A DNA stretch of 7,253 bases, taken from NCBI GenBank assembly GCA_023391535.1, contig JAEWAU010000009.1:1-7253 (forward strand), read 5' to 3'. This DNA comes from Bacillota bacterium (GTDB taxonomy: Bacteria > Bacillota > Clostridia > Oscillospirales > Ethanoligenentaceae). Within the stretch, counting starts at the first letter, position 1; each line of letters begins with the position of its first letter. The notes beneath the pieces were generated by a model, which searched no databases, was not told the DNA's origin, and saw nothing but the letters and a program-made list of their open reading frames with translations. Shown here piece after piece: positions 4,719-7,253 of this stretch. A program made the translations under genes and the position numbers.

Positions 4719-6564
4719 GGAGCGGTATCGGGAGGCGTTTCGCGCCATCCGCCCGAGCGAGGAGAGCCTGGCCCGCCTTTCGGAAAAACTGCGCGCGGCG
4801 CGTCCCGAGGCGGCGCGGAAACAGGCCGCGCGGCCGCGCCGGAGGGCGCTGCGGTACGCGGCGCTCACGCTCTCGTTTGCCGCCGTGGCGGCGCTGGTCT
4901 TCTACCCCCCGGCGCGCGAAATCCCGTCGCTTAAAACAGGGGAAAACGCCGTGCGCACCGACGTTTCGCAGGCCGCTTCGCCCTCCGCGTCCTCCTCTTC
5001 CGCGGCGTCCTACAAGGCTTCCACAACCGCCGGGGACTACGCGGGGCTGTTCGCGCAGCTCGGCAAGCCGCAGGAGCGCTCCGCCGTGAAGGGCGGTTCG
5101 CTGGGCGCGCAGAACTTCTCCGCCGCGCAGAACGCGCCCGAAGCGGGCATGGCGGCCGCAAACGCCGCGTCCGCGGACGGCGCGTCCGCGAGCAGCGCGC
5201 CCACAAGCGGCGCTTCTCAAAGCGGCGCTTCGCAAAGCGGGGCTTCGCAAAGCGGGGCTTCCGGAGGCGGGGGCCTTTCCACCGCAGCGGAGCAGCCGCC
5301 CGCGGCCACGGACCCGAATCTGCTCGCTGCGGGCGTCGCCTACGCCAACTACACCGCGCAGGCCGACGGCATCGTGTATGCGCTCACGCAGCAGACCGAC
5401 GGCGCCGTTTCCGTTACGGCGGTTTCGGCGGCGGGGAAGCAGTCCCACGTGCTTGCGAAAATCTCCTGCGACACGGCGCTCGCGGAATACACCTCCCTGT
5501 TCCCGGCCATGGGCGGCACGGTGTACAAAACCGTGGCCGGACCCGACTTCAAGCCGGGCACCAAATGGGCCGATTACCGCCCCGTTGCGCTCTACGCGGA
5601 AAACGGCCGGCTCGCCGTGGCGGCGCAATACGGAGCGACTTACTTCTCGAACGGCGCCGCCGCGCTGATCTACGACGTGACAGACCCCGCCGCCCCGAAG
5701 CTGCTGCAAAGCTACGCGCAGTGCGGGTCGTACACCGGCTCGCGCGAGGAGGACGGCGCGCTGTACCTGACATCCTCCTACACGCCGGCAAGCCCGAGCG
5801 GGAGCAACCCCGAAAGCTTCGTGCCGCAGGTGTTCGAAAACGGCGTGCGCTCGCTGCTGCCCTTGGCCGCTATCGCCGTGCGCAAGGCGGGTGAGAGCGC
5901 CTACGCCGTGGCGCAGGCCGTGCGGCTTACGGGCAGCCCGGCGCGGATTTACGCCTGCGCGGTGCTCGGCGGAGGGGACGCCGTTTGGGCCGGGCCTAAA
6001 AACCTGCTGCTCGCGCAGAGTGCGGAGCGCACGGTTTCGAGCACGACGACCTACGGAAACTGGGTGCAGGTGCCGCGCGAAAAGCAGACCGCGAAAACCG
6101 GTTCCCGCCTGCGCTATAAATGGGTGACCACGCTTACCACCGCGGACGAGAATTTTTCGCTCTACACGCTGCAAAACGGTTCCCCGGCGCTGCAGGCCAC
6201 GGGCACGCTGCCCGGCGCGCTTGACGCGGACGGCGTGGCCGAGCAGGAAGGCCGGTTTATCCTCGTCACCGAGTCCTCCGAGAACCAGGAATCCGGCGGC
6301 TGCTTCGTAAACGAAAGCGGCGCGCAGGTGGATTACGCGGGCGGCGGCATCCCCGATCCGCCCGCATACTACGGCAAACCGCCGGAAACATCCCTCTACG
6401 TGCTCGACGCCGCGAGCCTTGCCCGCGTGGGGACGCTACTCGGCATCACGTCCGAATGGGCGGATTCCATATCGTTTGCGCAAAACCGCTGCACGCTCCA
6501 AACGCAGGACGGCCCGTACACCGTGGATTTCTCCAACCCCGCCGCGCCGAGGCTGCTGCGGTGA
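4702..6564 (+). CDS. Membrane-anchored beta-propeller protein, probable anti-sigma factor/sensor
   Basis: This 620-residue single-pass protein begins with a charged cytoplasmic segment (1-49). One helix follows (about 50-68), preceded by RPRRR, so the C-terminus should lie outside. Next comes an Ala/Ser-rich spacer (about 90-200) with SGASQ repeats (169-188), then a beta-propeller (about 205-620). LIYDVTDPAAPKLLQ (322-336), CGSYTGSREEDGALYLTSSY (341-360) and the final VDFSNPAAPRLL (608-619) match the DxsDPxxPkll and GSYxxSR signatures of the secreted propeller family COG4880/PF09826. The N-terminal MPETFEERYREAFRAIRPSE resembles the short cytoplasmic heads of clostridial anti-sigma factors, although no zinc-finger His/Cys motif is present. 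The 17-bp overlap with the sigma gene supports that partnership, which is an inference. AAGGAGG (4686-4692) precedes the ATG. As I recall the family, members continue well past the last DP motif, so this protein seems to lack the final blades. Confidence 0.8.
   Translation: MPETFEERYREAFRAIRPSEESLARLSEKLRAARPEAARKQAARPRRRALRYAALTLSFAAVAALVFYPPAREIPSLKTGENAVRTDVSQAASPSASSSSAASYKASTTAGDYAGLFAQLGKPQERSAVKGGSLGAQNFSAAQNAPEAGMAAANAASADGASASSAPTSGASQSGASQSGASQSGASGGGGLSTAAEQPPAATDPNLLAAGVAYANYTAQADGIVYALTQQTDGAVSVTAVSAAGKQSHVLAKISCDTALAEYTSLFPAMGGTVYKTVAGPDFKPGTKWADYRPVALYAENGRLAVAAQYGATYFSNGAAALIYDVTDPAAPKLLQSYAQCGSYTGSREEDGALYLTSSYTPASPSGSNPESFVPQVFENGVRSLLPLAAIAVRKAGESAYAVAQAVRLTGSPARIYACAVLGGGDAVWAGPKNLLLAQSAERTVSSTTTYGNWVQVPREKQTAKTGSRLRYKWVTTLTTADENFSLYTLQNGSPALQATGTLPGALDADGVAEQEGRFILVTESSENQESGGCFVNESGAQVDYAGGGIPDPPAYYGKPPETSLYVLDAASLARVGTLLGITSEWADSISFAQNRCTLQTQDGPYTVDFSNPAAPRLLR
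5206..5265 (+). repeat. 15-bp tandem repeat x4 encoding SGASQ
   Basis: Four consecutive 15-bp units (AGCGGCGCTTCTCAA and close variants) encode SGASQ-SGASQ-SGASQ-SGASG. They lie in the extracytoplasmic spacer of the propeller protein. Units two and three differ by one base, suggesting recent slippage. Copy-number change would lengthen or shorten the spacer in frame. Confidence 0.88.
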
Positions 6565-6596
6565 ACGCGCACTGTGTTTTTGAAGGAGGGACCTGC

Positions 6597-7211
6597 ATGA
6601 AACGGCTTTTTCTCGCGGCGGGCGCGGCGTTGCTCGCGCTGTTTTGCACGGCGGGCTGCTCCGTTTCGGCCGGCGGCCGCGCATCCTCTTTCGCGGCGTC
6701 CGCCCCTGCAGCGCCCGCCGCTTCTTCGCGGGCTGCCCAAACCGTTTCCGCTACCGCTTCGGAAAATGCCGCGCCGTTTTCCGAAGCGGAGCTGCAAAGC
6801 GTTGCGGAACACGGCACGCTCCAGGTTGGGAGCGGCTTATGCGAGCGCATTTGGGTGCCCGCAACACAGAAAGCACAGGAAAGCGCTGCCCGGCAGATTG
6901 CCGCGTGGCTGCGGCAGGCGCGGCCCTATACGGGCAAAATCCCGAAGACGCAGATCTCGCAATACGCGTTCAAAGCGAATGTCGCGCCCGCCGTACTTTC
7001 TGTCTCCGCTCCCGGCGGATACCGGTTTTCCGTGCAGGCCGTGTTCTATTTCGTGCGCCGGCAGGGCGCGGAAGTACAGGAGCGGAATGTCCCGGATGTG
7101 CTGACGCTGAGCGCAAACGGCAAAACGGCCGCGATCCGCTGCGCGCCGCTCTACGGCTTTCTGCAAAACGGCGGGTGGGAGCCCGTGTTCCGGCTCAAAT
7201 ACGGCGGCTGA
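6597..7211 (+). CDS. Small secreted lipoprotein of unknown function
   Basis: This 204-residue protein starts with MKR, a hydrophobic stretch (4-19) and a lipobox-like TAGC with Cys21. It is probably lipid-modified and tethered to the outer face of the membrane; Thr at -3 is less usual than Leu. Residues 22-58 are an Ala/Ser-rich linker like that of the preceding propeller protein. The rest (about 60-204) looks like one small alpha/beta domain: a helical QKAQESAARQIAAWLRQARP (91-110), then strand-like stretches (PAVLSVSAP, RFSVQAVFYFVRR). Two cysteines remain in the mature domain (82 and 182). I do not recognise the family. The start at 6597 is chosen because AAGGAGGG (6583-6590) lies 6 nt upstream and the signal peptide begins there. 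It follows the propeller gene by 32 nt and is surely co-transcribed, so it may be a partner or modulator of the same sensing system. Confidence 0.85.
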   Translation: MKRLFLAAGAALLALFCTAGCSVSAGGRASSFAASAPAAPAASSRAAQTVSATASENAAPFSEAELQSVAEHGTLQVGSGLCERIWVPATQKAQESAARQIAAWLRQARPYTGKIPKTQISQYAFKANVAPAVLSVSAPGGYRFSVQAVFYFVRRQGAEVQERNVPDVLTLSANGKTAAIRCAPLYGFLQNGGWEPVFRLKYGG

Positions 7212-7219
7212 GCGGCGGC

Positions 7220-7253
7220 AAAAAACGGGGCCTCCCGCGGAACGTTCCGCGGG
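7220..7253 (+). terminator. Probable terminator of the sigma operon (cut by window edge)
   Basis: An A run (7220-7225) and CGGGGCC lead into a perfect 20-nt palindrome, CCCGCGGAACGTTCCGCGGG (7234-7253), which ends exactly at the window edge. The A run and CGGGGCC would be the outer left arm, and GGCCCCG plus a T run are expected just outside. It lies 8 nt after the lipoprotein stop codon, consistent with the operon ending here. Confidence 0.65.

Noticed and set aside
5206..5265. Short direct repeats as a CRISPR array
   Set aside because: The units are contiguous, 15 bp long, without spacers, and encode in-frame SGASQ repeats.
4549..6174. Long open frame on the minus strand (541 codons) opposite the sigma and propeller genes
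   Set aside because: Its product is Arg/Gly/Ala-rich without recognisable domains, and the + strand frames have clear family motifs and ribosome binding sites. It is a by-product of high GC.
6456..6596. Extended start for the lipoprotein frame overlapping the propeller gene
   Set aside because: The extension would bury the signal peptide behind 47 non-hydrophobic residues. The ATG at 6597 has AAGGAGGG and begins a proper lipoprotein signal.

Overview
The window is GC-rich (AT-rich only in the intergenic gaps). It carries five genes, all on the + strand, in two transcription units. The protein families, strong GGAGG-type ribosome binding sites, a TTG start, and an ECF sigma factor paired with a membrane-anchored propeller protein all suggest a high-GC member of the Clostridia, perhaps an Oscillospiraceae-like gut Firmicute. 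That placement is an inference from style and is not proven.

Unit 1 (about 105-4124) is a surface-glycosylation pair. Position 1 falls inside what looks like the terminator of an unseen upstream gene. An extended -10 promoter (131-136) follows, then a leader of about 225 nt dominated by a 108-nt inverted repeat (160-267). The first gene encodes a large YfhO-family polytopic membrane protein (369-2933). The second encodes a GT2 polyprenyl-phosphate glycosyltransferase of the CsbB/GtrB/DPM1 type (3022-4041). In Bacillus subtilis the related CsbB and YfhO proteins make an undecaprenyl-phosphate sugar and transfer it to lipoteichoic acid outside the cell. The same division of labour is likely here, but no GtcA-type flippase is present in the window. 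Two hairpins in tandem (4068-4124) end the unit.

Unit 2 (about 4173-7253) is an envelope-sensing or signalling module. A candidate ECF-type promoter lies just upstream of a TTG-started ECF sigma factor (4224-4718). The next gene overlaps it by 17 bp and encodes a single-pass membrane protein (4702-6564). This protein has a short basic cytoplasmic N-terminus, one membrane helix, a long Ala/Ser-rich spacer with a four-copy SGASQ repeat, and an extracytoplasmic beta-propeller that appears to lack its last blades. Gene order, overlap and topology make it the likely anti-sigma factor or sensor. A small lipoprotein of unknown function (6597-7211) closes the operon, followed by a perfect palindrome that appears to be a terminator cut by the window edge.

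The most notable items are the long inverted repeat in the yfhO leader, the sigma/propeller/lipoprotein module with its divergent and shortened propeller, and the candidate autoregulatory promoter. I see no tRNA, rRNA, CRISPR array, transposase or phage gene.
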